Source of the DNA: an uncultured Clostridia bacterium | GTDB taxonomy: Bacteria > Bacillota > Clostridia > Oscillospirales > Ruminococcaceae | Reading direction: 5' to 3' | Assembly (NCBI GenBank): GCA_947589035.1 | Contig: CANPYZ010000009.1 | Span: 1-64,000 of the forward strand | Length of the DNA: 64,000 nt | In this document: in pieces, positions 10,206 to 19,238 of the stretch | Layout: each line of letters starts with the position of its first letter | How positions within the stretch are numbered: position 1 is the stretch's first letter | Program-made: the position numbers and the translations under genes | The notes under the pieces: generated by a model | What the model saw: the letters and a program-made list of their open reading frames with translations, nothing else | The model's database searches: none | Told to the model about the DNA's origin: nothing

Positions 10206-11561
10206 TTATGTTTCCGGAATATTCTGTTTTTGTGCCTCTGTCCACTGGGCATTCCAGTCTTCCATAATTTCATCGAATGTTTCGCTCTGGTCAATGCCGG
10301 AATCAATTAACCGCATAATATGTTCCGCATCAGAACCTAAATTCAATGATGCTTCATTAACCAATGCATAATAATTTTCTTTTCCTTCTTCAGCAGACGG
10401 TTCAAGCATTAGCTCAACGCCTTCAAAGTCGCCGAATACGTCTGGATAATCTGAACCTTTCACAATGGAAATACCGCCCTGATCTGTTGCATAAGCGGAT
10501 TTTTCAATTAAGTATTTAATCCATAATTTCGCCGCTGTTTTCTTTTCGTCGGAACTTCTTGCATTTACGCCGAAACAATAATCTCCTCCGGCAATGGCGT
10601 ATTGTTTCCCGTTTACGGAAATCGGGAACGGCATGTATCCAATATCTTCTGGATGGTCTCCCCCACCCTGCATTTGCGGAACAGCCCAACTTCCTAAAAC
10701 CATACAGCCAATAGCACCGTTATTGATGTCTGTTTTACACATTTCCCAGTTTGTATTGGCAGGGTCATCTTCAATTAACCCTCTTGCGGCGGATTCATAC
10801 AGAATCCGGTAAACTTCATAAAGTCCGGTATGGTCTTCTTTCTGGGAAAAAGGATTTTCTTCAAAAGGAAATACCTGATAACGATAATCAATATTTCCGA
10901 CAGAAGTCAAATCGTAAAAGTCCCATGCTGTCAATGTCCAGCCTGCTCCGTAATTCGTATACAAAGGAATTGCGTCAGTATTATCCTTAATTTTCTGTAA
11001 CGCATCAAGAAATTCATCCGGCGTTGTAGGAACTTTGGAAATACCCGCTTCTTCAAATACCCGTTTGTTATATACAATACCTTGTGCGTTGAAACTGGAC
11101 GGAATGCCATATACTACATTATCCTGCATTTTCAAATTGACAAATTCATATTTTTCACTTAATACATCATATTGACCCAACGGTTCAAAATATTTCGATA
11201 AGTCTTCATTTTTGACTGGTGTCGGGACGGAACAAATGTCCCAATCACCGGAAGAAAGTCTTGAAGTCATATCCACATCATAATCCGGTATTCCTTCCAC
11301 GATAATGTCAATATTCGGGTAGAGTTCATTAAATTCCCTTTTGTAATCCTGAAAATCTTGTATATCCGGATCATCTGCAATTAAATCCGTCCGGTAAGTG
11401 ACGAAATTCAACTTGACATTCAAATCAGTAAAATCTTCTCCCAGAACCATATCTGTATAGGCTGTAGAAGTATTACCATCACCACTTTTTCCACAGGAAG
11501 CCGTCAATAGCATCAATAAAACCGAAACGGCAACTAATCCGGCTTTTTTTCTTTTTAACAT
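10206..11561 (-). CDS. Extracellular solute-binding lipoprotein, family 1
   Basis: This 451-residue exported lipoprotein has a charged N-terminus, a hydrophobic stretch and a lipobox LLTASCGKS, so it should be anchored by Cys at about position 23. The mature part matches carbohydrate-type ABC binding proteins (YNKRVFEEAGISKVPTTPDE, IGCMVLGSWAVPQM, GGDYCFGVNARS). Permease and ATPase genes are absent on either side; the only partner is the GGDEF receptor downstream. Either it serves a distant transporter or, as I infer, it acts as a ligand-presenting sensor for that receptor. Confidence 0.9.
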   Translation of the reverse strand: MLKRKKAGLVAVSVLLMLLTASCGKSGDGNTSTAYTDMVLGEDFTDLNVKLNFVTYRTDLIADDPDIQDFQDYKREFNELYPNIDIIVEGIPDYDVDMTSRLSSGDWDICSVPTPVKNEDLSKYFEPLGQYDVLSEKYEFVNLKMQDNVVYGIPSSFNAQGIVYNKRVFEEAGISKVPTTPDEFLDALQKIKDNTDAIPLYTNYGAGWTLTAWDFYDLTSVGNIDYRYQVFPFEENPFSQKEDHTGLYEVYRILYESAARGLIEDDPANTNWEMCKTDINNGAIGCMVLGSWAVPQMQGGGDHPEDIGYMPFPISVNGKQYAIAGGDYCFGVNARSSDEKKTAAKLWIKYLIEKSAYATDQGGISIVKGSDYPDVFGDFEGVELMLEPSAEEGKENYYALVNEASLNLGSDAEHIMRLIDSGIDQSETFDEIMEDWNAQWTEAQKQNIPET

Positions 11562-11598
11562 TGAAGATTCCTCCTCTGAACAAAATATTTCTATTTTT

Positions 11599-11627
11599 AT
11601 TATAGCACATTTTCACAATTTCGTCAA
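11599..11627 (-). promoter_or_regulatory. Promoter of the binding protein/GGDEF operon
   Basis: On the minus strand TTGACG (11622-11627), 17 bases, TATAAT (11599-11604), with the same GTGC extension before the -10 as other promoters here. Confidence 0.82.
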
Positions 11628-11659
11628 GAAATTTTTCAAATTTTCCGAAATGTATAATT

Positions 11660-11684
11660 AAGCCGCTGTATTCCACAGCAGCTT
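11660..11684 (-). terminator. Hairpin after the ligase operon
   Basis: A 10-bp stem with one G-U pair in the minus-strand RNA (arms 11660-11669 and 11675-11684) lies after the AMP-ligase stop. No clear T-run follows, so efficiency is uncertain. Confidence 0.45.
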
Positions 11685-11702
11685 ATGTACAATTTTCACA
11701 AT

Positions 11703-13259
11703 TTAAACTAATTTTTCTCCCTGAATTGTCTGATTACGCCGGATTTTTTTGGAGGTGGTTTTGTCAAAATCCACATCACGCACACGCAGACAGTGAATTT
11801 TTTTCGCTGAAGGAAGTGTTTTATTCAGTTCTTCCACGAAAGAACGGAAAGCGTTTTCCGCATCTTCACGGGAATGATTTTGCAAATATTCCGCACTGAA
11901 TAATACTTCTGCTGTAATTGTGCCTTCTTCCGCATAGACGAGAACGTCACCCAGCCAATCTTTACCGGAAAATTTATTTTCCAGTTCTTCCGGAGAAACG
12001 TTTTCCCCATTGGTCAGAATAATTAAATTCTTTTTCCGTCCGGTAATGAAAATATGGTTCTGTTCGTCCACATAACCTAAATCTCCGGTCATTAACCAGC
12101 CGTCAGGCGTTAAAGATTCTTTCGTTGCTTCAGGATTTTTATAATATCCCTGCATAACGGAAGGACTTTTCGCCCAGATTTCACCGTCAACAATTTTCAC
12201 TTGACAGCCATTGACGATTGTTCCGACATCTCCGACACTTAAATCTGATAAATTCCCTGTGGAAATTCTCGGCGAACATTCCGTCATGCCGTAACCTTGC
12301 GCAATGGGAATCCCTAATTTCCGGTAATTTTCTAATAATTCCGGATTTAAATAAGCTCCTCCGCTGTAAATGCCTTTCAGCCGTCCGCCGAAAACATCTT
12401 TCGCAATTTCTTCAATGGTTCTGTTGGAATCTGCTTCCGCAGCAGCTTTAATTTTCTTGTAAATCGTTTCCGCAATCATGGGAACAAGCAGAATAATTGT
12501 CGGCTGGAAACGTTTTAAATTCTGCACAATTCTCAGCATGGAATCATTCACACAGACTGTACACCCGTACCGTAAAGAAAGCAAAATATCACAAGTGAAA
12601 CAATATACATGATGAATCGGCAATACACTCATTAACACGTCACCCTGCTGACTTTCATTTTCCTGACACATTGTGTTGTCAATCAAATTCGCATGGGTAA
12701 GCATAACGCCTTTGCTTTTTCCGGTTGTTCCGGAAGTGTAAAGAATTGCCGCAAGATTTTCCGGCTGAACAGATTTCCAGTTAATCGGGGCATATTCTGC
12801 GAGAATTTTCTTCAGAACGAATTGTTCCGCCTGTTCATCTTCCTGTAAAGAAACATATGTTGAAATTTCCGGGCAATTCGCTTTAATTTCAGGAATCTGT
12901 GCAGCGAAACGCTTGTCATAGAAAAATACGGAAACATCTGCCCTGTTCAGATGGTCGCATAAGTCTTCCCCTGTCAGCTGTGCATCTAACGGAACAATCA
13001 CATTTCCATTGCACACCGTTCCGAAATACGCCGTTAAATATGCTGAACTTGTCGCACCAATTACTGCTGCATGAAAATGTTTCCCTTCAGAAACTTTTTC
13101 TAAAAATGCACTCACTTTCCGGCAATTTTCCGCAAGTTCTGCAAAAGAAGTATCAACATTTTCCTTTCCGTTCTTTTCCCGTAAGAAAGCACTTCCGCCA
13201 AATTCTTCAGCAGCGTTCAGAATTAAATCCTGTAGGGTTTTCGTTGTTGCTTTAGTCAT
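11703..13259 (-). CDS. AMP-binding acyl-CoA/acyl-ACP ligase
   Basis: This 518-residue member of the ANL adenylate-forming superfamily activates a carboxylic acid as acyl-AMP and loads it on CoA or a phosphopantetheine thiol. Motifs include the P-loop-like ILYTSGTTGKSKGVMLTH, AQGYGMTECSPR, the hinge region GDLGYVDEQN and ITGRKKNLIILTNGENVSPEE. Lys near the C-terminus is in SAKKI/TTSKKIRR. It sits 16 bases after a discrete acyl carrier protein, so loading of that carrier is the simplest role. Long-chain fatty acid ligase similarity is general; the real substrate is unknown. Confidence 0.9.
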   Translation of the reverse strand: MTKATTKTLQDLILNAAEEFGGSAFLREKNGKENVDTSFAELAENCRKVSAFLEKVSEGKHFHAAVIGATSSAYLTAYFGTVCNGNVIVPLDAQLTGEDLCDHLNRADVSVFFYDKRFAAQIPEIKANCPEISTYVSLQEDEQAEQFVLKKILAEYAPINWKSVQPENLAAILYTSGTTGKSKGVMLTHANLIDNTMCQENESQQGDVLMSVLPIHHVYCFTCDILLSLRYGCTVCVNDSMLRIVQNLKRFQPTIILLVPMIAETIYKKIKAAAEADSNRTIEEIAKDVFGGRLKGIYSGGAYLNPELLENYRKLGIPIAQGYGMTECSPRISTGNLSDLSVGDVGTIVNGCQVKIVDGEIWAKSPSVMQGYYKNPEATKESLTPDGWLMTGDLGYVDEQNHIFITGRKKNLIILTNGENVSPEELENKFSGKDWLGDVLVYAEEGTITAEVLFSAEYLQNHSREDAENAFRSFVEELNKTLPSAKKIHCLRVRDVDFDKTTSKKIRRNQTIQGEKLV

Positions 13260-13275
13260 AAATTCACCTTATTTC

Positions 13276-13503
13276 TTATTTCTTCAAATTTTCCAAATAA
13301 GCAACAGCATCGCCTACTGTGCGTAATTCCAGAACGTCCTGTTCATCAATTGTGACATCAAGCTGTTCTTCTAATTCTCCGAGTAAACTCATGAAATCGT
13401 AAGAATTAAAATGCAAGTCCTCAACGAATCTTGCTTCCGGAGTAATTTTTTCCGGTTCGACTTCCACATATTCGGGAATAATTTCTTTCAATTTGTCAAG
13501 CAT
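13276..13503 (-). CDS. Acyl carrier protein
   Basis: This 75-residue acidic protein has the four-helix carrier fold pattern and the phosphopantetheine serine in LHFNSYDFMSLLGELEE. The usual D-S-L is N-S-Y here, a variant also seen in dedicated secondary-metabolism carriers. It is distinct from a housekeeping AcpP and lies between a condensation-domain gene and an AMP-ligase gene with short gaps and good ribosome sites on each. It probably carries the acyl or aminoacyl intermediate of this cluster. Confidence 0.9.
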   Translation of the reverse strand: MLDKLKEIIPEYVEVEPEKITPEARFVEDLHFNSYDFMSLLGELEEQLDVTIDEQDVLELRTVGDAVAYLENLKK

Positions 13504-13521
13504 AAATAAAACCTCCTGTTG

Positions 13522-14940
13522 TTAAATCATATTCAGAATTTCGCCGACAGTTCTGTTCGCATCTTCAATTCCTCTGAATAATACACGGCAGAGATAATAA
13601 TAAAGATACTCCATTTCATAATCTGTGACAGCGTTTTTCTGATATTCAAAATTGAAATTCAAGCCGTTATCTTCTACACGGTGCATTACTGTTAAATATA
13701 ATGGCTGTGCAGCAACGCCATTCGTATACCAGAAACTTTTATAAGGAATATCCGGCACAGGGAGTGTGTCGTCTTTCAATGTCAAAGGCTGGTATGTTAA
13801 GCTAATGCTTTCATAACTTCCGCCAGGCTGTAACTTCCGGATTTTCGCCCGTTTCATGGTGTATTCAATCGGGTCATAATTCGCATGACGGAATAATTTA
13901 TTCTGTTCTTCCTGAATAACTTTCATTGCGTCTAAGAACGTTGTTTCCGGTTCAATAATCGTTCTTAACGGGAAGAAATGGATTCTTGTTCCGCCGGAAT
14001 ATTTTTCCAGTAGAGTTCCCCTTCTGGCAACACAGCTTTTAATGGAAACGTCTTTTTCATCATTGTTGAATTTAGACAACACCGTCCGTAAGCCCATTAA
14101 CAGCAATGTCACCATAGGAACGTGATTTTCTTTGCAGAACTGCATTAACCGTTCAGAAGGTTCTTTTTCCAGCTGGTAAACACTAATTGAAGCTTCCGGA
14201 TTTAAAGAAGTTACTACTGCACTTCTTTGTTCAGGGTTATGATTTTCTTGTCTTTGACGAATTAAACGCCCCATACCGTTGAAATCCGTGTACATTGGTT
14301 CGGGAGAATGCATTTCTTTCATCCAAAATTCTTCATCACGGGCTTTTGCCGGCGAATCATCTTCATAGGCTAAATCTTTTTCCAAGGCTTTTATGTAGGA
14401 ATGCAGCGGCTTAGGATAGGTTAAACCATAGCGTTTTGCGCAATAAATTTCTAAAACATCCTTGTCAAACCCAACAATTGAACTGGAATCCATTGTCATA
14501 TGGTCAACTTTTAAATACATGCCGTTATAGCCGTCTGGCAGTTTCACCATAACTATCTGATTCATTGGCGAATGGAAACGCTTGAACGGAATAGCCGTCC
14601 ATTTCCGCATTTCATTATGGGCATCTTCTTCATTCCAGTGCGAAAAATCATAAAATGGAATGTCTCTGTCATCGAATGGCACTAAATACTGATAAACCGT
14701 TCCGTCAGTGTCCTGTAAAAACCTTAACCGCATAGATTCCCAACGGTTATAAGCCTCATGAATGGCTTCTTTCAGCAAATCGAAATCCGTTTCATTCTGA
14801 ATATAAATGCCTGTCCCAATATTCAATAATTGATGATATGGGCAGTATTTAATAGAATAATTATGAATCCTTTGTGCGGCAGTCAACGGGTAGCCTGTAA
14901 TGGTTACGCCGTTGACATGAAATTCTTTCTTGTTAATCAT
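13522..14940 (-). CDS. Free-standing condensation-domain protein
   Basis: This 472-residue protein resembles stand-alone NRPS condensation domains, which join acyl and amine (or alcohol) substrates held on carriers. The N-terminal YPLTAAQRIHNY is the C1-like motif. The active site HxxxD form is seen in LKVDHMTMDSSS, where the second His of the usual HHxxxDG is present but the first is Asp. The start at 14940 is fixed by GAGGAGG just upstream and overlaps the hydrolase stop by 8 bases. The longer open frame upstream overlaps the hydrolase gene and is not credible. The product is unknown; an N-acyl amine, lipopeptide or ester is possible. Confidence 0.82.
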   Translation of the reverse strand: MINKKEFHVNGVTITGYPLTAAQRIHNYSIKYCPYHQLLNIGTGIYIQNETDFDLLKEAIHEAYNRWESMRLRFLQDTDGTVYQYLVPFDDRDIPFYDFSHWNEEDAHNEMRKWTAIPFKRFHSPMNQIVMVKLPDGYNGMYLKVDHMTMDSSSIVGFDKDVLEIYCAKRYGLTYPKPLHSYIKALEKDLAYEDDSPAKARDEEFWMKEMHSPEPMYTDFNGMGRLIRQRQENHNPEQRSAVVTSLNPEASISVYQLEKEPSERLMQFCKENHVPMVTLLLMGLRTVLSKFNNDEKDVSIKSCVARRGTLLEKYSGGTRIHFFPLRTIIEPETTFLDAMKVIQEEQNKLFRHANYDPIEYTMKRAKIRKLQPGGSYESISLTYQPLTLKDDTLPVPDIPYKSFWYTNGVAAQPLYLTVMHRVEDNGLNFNFEYQKNAVTDYEMEYLYYYLCRVLFRGIEDANRTVGEILNMI

Positions 14941-15937
14941 GTTGTTCCTCCTCATGGTTTTCCGGAATTTCCGGAATCCATTGTTGAATAAACCGCTTTT
15001 CTGCCTCTTCATAAAGCGGCATATTTTCGTAATAACTTGCCCCGTGTCCGGCATTCGGAATAAGCAGTAATTCTGACGGCGAAGCGCAGATTTCAGCATT
15101 TTTCCGGCTCATCCACACAGGCACGAAATTATCTTCTTCCCCATGAATGAATAAAACCGGTCTGTCTGTTTTTCTCAGTGCAATCAAAGTCGAATAATCA
15201 TCAAATTTATATCCGGCTTTTTTCTCACACATTAAAGAATTTAACTGCATTACCGGAAATGGCGGTAAATGATAATCTCTTTTCAGAATATGCGCAAATA
15301 CATCATAAGGTGAAGTAAATGCACAGTCACTGATTACGCCTTTGACCTGTTCCGGCAAATTATCAAAGCCGAGTGTCATTAACGCTGTAGAAGCTCCCAT
15401 AGACGTACCATGCAGAAGAATCCGCTTTTGCTGGTTGAACCGTTTCAGCATGTACCGAATCCATGAACGGCAGTCGTAACGGTCAAGTATGCCAAAACCA
15501 ATATATTCGCCTTCGCTTTCACCGTGCGCTCTATGGTCAGGAATTAAGCAGTCAAACCCTTGCTGATGATAAAACCATGCATGTGCGGAAAAATCACTCA
15601 ATCCCCTGCTGGTATACCCATGTAAGCCAATCACTAAACGGTCAGAAGGTTTTTCCGCTGGTAAATAATACCCATGCAGACGAATGCCATCTCTTGCATA
15701 AATATCAATTTCTTCCAACGGTTGCTTCATTAACCATTCTTTTCGGGGAGTAATAATTTTCTTGTATTCTTCCCATTTCTGCATATCCGCCATTTCGTTC
15801 AAATCTACTTTCACGGAATCCTGACGGGGAATTACACGGTCGAATAACGTTTTCGCTCCGAAATAGGCAGCCGTTCCCAGCACAGCAGCACCACCGGCTA
15901 AGCCTTTCGCTAAAGAAAATGTATCCATAGTTTTCAA
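14933..15937 (-). CDS. Alpha/beta hydrolase
   Basis: This 334-residue serine hydrolase has an N-terminal hydrophobic segment (about 7-30) that may anchor it to the membrane. The fold motifs are VIGLHGYTSRG for the oxyanion region, LLHGTSMGAST for the nucleophile elbow (G-T-S-M-G), a likely acid in FIHGEEDNFVP, and the His in PNAGHGASY. It is first in the condensation/carrier/ligase operon. The start is a TTG at 15937 with an AGAAAG site; an ATG three codons later is the alternative. A product-releasing thioesterase or a maturation esterase is the natural guess in this context. Confidence 0.85.
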   Translation of the reverse strand: MKTMDTFSLAKGLAGGAAVLGTAAYFGAKTLFDRVIPRQDSVKVDLNEMADMQKWEEYKKIITPRKEWLMKQPLEEIDIYARDGIRLHGYYLPAEKPSDRLVIGLHGYTSRGLSDFSAHAWFYHQQGFDCLIPDHRAHGESEGEYIGFGILDRYDCRSWIRYMLKRFNQQKRILLHGTSMGASTALMTLGFDNLPEQVKGVISDCAFTSPYDVFAHILKRDYHLPPFPVMQLNSLMCEKKAGYKFDDYSTLIALRKTDRPVLFIHGEEDNFVPVWMSRKNAEICASPSELLLIPNAGHGASYYENMPLYEEAEKRFIQQWIPEIPENHEEEQHD

Positions 15938-15994
15938 TCACGTTCTTTCTATTTTCCGGATTAAACCGGAATTTTTCACATTTGCAACAATTTT

Positions 15995-16023
15995 ATTTTA
16001 CCATATTTTCAGCAATATGTCAA
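15995..16023 (-). promoter_or_regulatory. Promoter of the condensation/ACP/ligase operon
   Basis: On the minus strand TTGACA (16018-16023), 17 bases, TAAAAT (15995-16000). Confidence 0.75.
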
Positions 16024-16095
16024 GAATATAGTGAAAATTTTCCATAGAAAAATCGTGAATTTTTTAGACATTGTTATTCAATCGTCGATTAAAAA

Positions 16096-16116
16096 GCCCC
16101 CTTGAACCAAGGGGGC
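16096..16116 (-). terminator. Terminator after the holin gene
   Basis: A GC-rich 9-bp stem (GCCCCCTTG 16096-16104 with 16108-16116) has a 3-base loop and, on the minus strand, a five-T tail. Confidence 0.88.
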
Positions 16117-16121
16117 AAAAA

Positions 16122-16514
16122 TTATTTTTCAGAATCTTTCAGCTGAAGAAGAATTTCTTTCAGTTTTTTGGGAAGAGGAATCCCCAATAAACCAGCATTT
16201 TCGAGAATGCTTAGCCCTTCATTCGCTAAATAAAATCCTATAATCGTTGAACGACAAACAGAAGCCGTTCCTTCAAGAATTTGTGTGTCGAGAATATGCC
16301 CGATAGCAACAATAATTAAAATAAATCCTTTTTTCATTAAGCCAGAAAAACCAATCTGACTGGAAAGATTTTTCCTATGAAAAGCAACAGCAATTCCTGT
16401 GAGATAATCTAACATCATAAACATAATCAAACCAAGTAACAAACCATCAAGTTTTCCCCAGAGAAAACCCGCAATTCCACAAAATACTGAACTAATCCGC
16501 CGGAAACGTTCCAT
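16122..16514 (-). CDS. TcdE-type holin (phage holin family 4)
   Basis: Holins of this family form membrane pores for phage lysis or, like TcdE of Clostridioides difficile, for release of leaderless proteins. The 130-residue protein has several hydrophobic helices and the family landmarks MLDYLTGIAVAFHRKNLSS, GLMKKGFILIIVAI and FYLANEGLSILENAG. It lies 14 bases after a gene for a leaderless LRR protein and ends in a strong terminator. No endolysin or other phage genes were seen next to it, so it is either a prophage remnant or a small export cassette. Confidence 0.88.
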   Translation of the reverse strand: MERFRRISSVFCGIAGFLWGKLDGLLLGLIMFMMLDYLTGIAVAFHRKNLSSQIGFSGLMKKGFILIIVAIGHILDTQILEGTASVCRSTIIGFYLANEGLSILENAGLLGIPLPKKLKEILLQLKDSEK

Positions 16515-16528
16515 AAAATTCCCTTCTT

Positions 16529-17449
16529 TCAGTCAAGCCAGTGAACTTTACAAGTATCAGGCGCACCCCAGTTCGCACCAGAAACGGAATTTTCCGGAAC
16601 ATCTAAATAAATAGCCGTCAAAGAAGGCGTATTATTGAATGCAGTGGAAGAAATTTCCTGTATTTCTGCGCCGATATGAACGGTTTCCAGAGATGCACAT
16701 TCGGAAAACATTGTGTTCGAAATACTTACACCAGAAAATTCTACACTGACTAAAGAATTACATTTTGAAAAAACGCCTTTATCAGCAGAAACGACATGCC
16801 CAACAGAAACGCTTACCAATGCACTGGAAACGAATACATTCATTCCTAAAGTTAATTCCGGCACATGACAATCTACATGAAGCAATCCGGAATTTTGAAA
16901 AGCATTATTGCCAATTACTGCTAAATTTTTCGGAAAAGTAATTTCTTTCAGGTTGGTACACTGATAAAAAGCATGAATAGAAATATCGGTGAGTGTTTCA
17001 GGAAGAGTGATATTTTCTAAATTGATACAGTTATCAAACGTGTACATATCAATTTTAGTAATCGGACAATTAAGTTCAGCAGTTTTCAAGCCCTTGCAAC
17101 CGTGAAAAGCATCTCTGCCAATCGTGGTTACGCTTTCTGGAATGGTAATTTCCACAAGATTGATAATATCTTGAAAAGCGTAATTGCTGATAGAAGTAAT
17201 ATTAGCATTTTCCCCAATGAAAACAGCATAAAATTTTTCTGGATTAGCCTTGAGAAAATTTTTTGTAGCAGAAATTTTTTCAAAATATTCTACCTGTTCA
17301 GTTGGCTGAAAATTTCCATCCAGTTCAACAACAGCGATTTTCGTTATATCATAACGCTTTCGCTCCCAGACAAGAACTTCTCTGGAATAAACTTTCTGGA
17401 CTTCAATTTCACCGGACATTAAATTATTTGCCTGATTGAGTATTGACAT
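16529..17449 (-). CDS. Leaderless BspA-type leucine-rich repeat protein
   Basis: The 306-residue protein has no signal peptide. Residues about 1-85 form a distinct N-terminal domain; from about 85 on it is made of BspA-type (LRR_5) repeats of the form ITIPESVTTIGRDAFHGCKGL. It ends in SGANWGAPDTCKVHWLD, an ending seen in LRR proteins of phage structural or tail-adjacent modules. I chose the ATG at 17449 because AAGGGA lies 8 bases before it; the ATG nine bases upstream is too close to that site. It is cotranscribed with a holin. Ligand binding or adhesion is likely but unproven. Confidence 0.82.
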   Translation of the reverse strand: MSILNQANNLMSGEIEVQKVYSREVLVWERKRYDITKIAVVELDGNFQPTEQVEYFEKISATKNFLKANPEKFYAVFIGENANITSISNYAFQDIINLVEITIPESVTTIGRDAFHGCKGLKTAELNCPITKIDMYTFDNCINLENITLPETLTDISIHAFYQCTNLKEITFPKNLAVIGNNAFQNSGLLHVDCHVPELTLGMNVFVSSALVSVSVGHVVSADKGVFSKCNSLVSVEFSGVSISNTMFSECASLETVHIGAEIQEISSTAFNNTPSLTAIYLDVPENSVSGANWGAPDTCKVHWLD

Positions 17450-17548
17450 ATTCGTCATTCCCTTATTGATAAATTAACCGGAAATTTTCCGGATAATTCT
17501 ATTCTAAAAAAATACTTGCTTTTTGTGAATGACAAAACATGACAAGTT

Positions 17549-19171
17549 TTAATTTTCAGGGAGATTTTCTTCACAAAGCTGTTCAAAAGTAATTCCATAT
17601 TGTTCTGCAATGGCCTGTGCATAGCTTAATATATCGGGCTTTTCGTCATGAATGCGGTAAGCTTCCGGAGTATTTCTTTTCCCCATAACAACGCTGACAA
17701 CCTGACAAATTTCTTTTCCTGAATGTAATTTTTCAGGATTGGCGGCTAATTCGTGCATGTGCGTATTGAAACAAGTTCTTGCCCCTAAACAGCAAAGATA
17801 TTTCAACGCATTTTCCGCAATGCATAAAGATTCCGTATGGCTTGTTGTAGCGAAAGATTCGTTGAATAATAATACACTGTTCCGAGTAGCGGAACGGCAG
17901 ATTTCTTTAAAGCGTGCCGCTTCTTCTCCGAGCCTGCCGAAAGATACAGTATAATTTTCATCTGTCGGGAAATGCGTGTAAATGCCGTCGCAAATCTGCA
18001 ATATTCCTCCTGAACATGGAACGAAAACGCCTTGCTGTGCTAAAAGAAATGCTATTCCAATTCCCTGCGTGAAAATGGTTTTCCCTCCCTGATTCGCTCC
18101 GGTTAAAATTAAAATTTTCCGTTTTTCATGAAAGGCTAACGGATTGCAAATAATTTCATGTTTAATTGTTCCGTCAAGATAACAAAGCGCAAGCCTTAAA
18201 TTATAAAATTCTGAAAGAGAAGTTTCTTTTTTGGAAAGTGAAACATTTCCACAAGAAAAACCTGCCTTTTCAAGTTTATTTTCCAAAGAAATGAACCGGA
18301 AATAAAACATTAGTTCATCGCCGAGATGTGCAAGGGCAGTTCCACTCATATCTGTATAGCGTTTCAGAATGTGTTTAATTTGTGCAGTAACGGAAGGAAG
18401 CATTTCTTCAATTAGACTGCTTAAATTATTCATGAGTAAACTTTCGCTTGCCGTGCCGTTTCCGGCGTGGGAAAGCATAGTAAACGGCGTTAATGTTTTA
18501 TCTTCGGGATTGCGTTTCCGGTGAAACTGAATGAATTTTTCTAAAAAGCCCTTTTCCCGAAAAGCATATTGATTCAAAGAAATAATGCCAATTTCTGACG
18601 GGGAAAATTCCGTATTGAAATTTATGCCGAGTGTCATGCTCTGAATACTCATCACATCATCTTTGAAAATATGCAAATCTTCAGAAAGTTCCGGAAATCC
18701 GCTGTTTTGATAAATTTCTTCAATATATCCGGCTAATTTTTTCATACCAACTGACTGAAAATGCGCATTTTTCAGCAAATCATGCATTTTAGAAATTGCC
18801 TCACAATATTGTTCCAGAGAACGTAATTTATCCAATAATTCCCAGATATTCGCCTTACTATAACGAATATGCGTATAGTCCACACTGGAAAACTGCACAG
18901 AATCGAAAATTTCCCGTAATGCCTGACAAAGTTCAGGATTTCGGCGTAAATCCTGATAAATTTCTTGACGATAGCGAATGATTTCCTCGTCTATGGGCAT
19001 TTTTTCCAAAACAGACAGCAGAATTTGTTTTTCCCTGTCTGAATCAGAAAGATGACTGACTAAAAATGCCAATGACAAATCATTGATTGTATTTTTAGTT
19101 AATTCTGCATAGTTTCCGCCATTTTCCGGAGAAAGTAAACTAAAATTCCGGAATAAATCATGATGATTCAT
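17549..19171 (-). CDS. MutS-family ATPase without mismatch-recognition domain
   Basis: The 540-residue protein has a helical N-terminal part and a C-terminal MutS-type ABC ATPase. The Walker A is LTGANQGGKTIFTQG, followed by a Walker B-like VLLFNESFATT (N-E in place of D-E) and the switch histidine region FNTHMHELAA. It lacks the N-terminal mismatch-binding domain and the Smr endonuclease domain of MutS2. Stand-alone proteins like this are common in Clostridia and have no settled function. A GGAGG site precedes the ATG. A weak hairpin with a T-run lies in 17490-17550. Confidence 0.85.
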   Translation of the reverse strand: MNHHDLFRNFSLLSPENGGNYAELTKNTINDLSLAFLVSHLSDSDREKQILLSVLEKMPIDEEIIRYRQEIYQDLRRNPELCQALREIFDSVQFSSVDYTHIRYSKANIWELLDKLRSLEQYCEAISKMHDLLKNAHFQSVGMKKLAGYIEEIYQNSGFPELSEDLHIFKDDVMSIQSMTLGINFNTEFSPSEIGIISLNQYAFREKGFLEKFIQFHRKRNPEDKTLTPFTMLSHAGNGTASESLLMNNLSSLIEEMLPSVTAQIKHILKRYTDMSGTALAHLGDELMFYFRFISLENKLEKAGFSCGNVSLSKKETSLSEFYNLRLALCYLDGTIKHEIICNPLAFHEKRKILILTGANQGGKTIFTQGIGIAFLLAQQGVFVPCSGGILQICDGIYTHFPTDENYTVSFGRLGEEAARFKEICRSATRNSVLLFNESFATTSHTESLCIAENALKYLCCLGARTCFNTHMHELAANPEKLHSGKEICQVVSVVMGKRNTPEAYRIHDEKPDILSYAQAIAEQYGITFEQLCEENLPEN

Positions 19172-19202
19172 GAACAGACCTCCAAATCATTTATTTTTTT
19201 TC

Positions 19203-19231
19203 ATTTTAACATATTTTGCTTTATCTGTCAA
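19203..19231 (-). promoter_or_regulatory. Promoter of the MutS-family gene
   Basis: On the minus strand TTGACA (19226-19231), 17 bases, TAAAAT (19203-19208). It diverges from the sensor-kinase promoter; the two -35 boxes are 7 bases apart. Confidence 0.75.
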
Positions 19232-19238
19232 GAATAAG

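Noticed and set aside
14941..15099. Longer start for the condensation protein
   Set aside because: It overlaps the hydrolase gene by over 150 bases and has no ribosome site; GAGGAGG marks the ATG at 14940.
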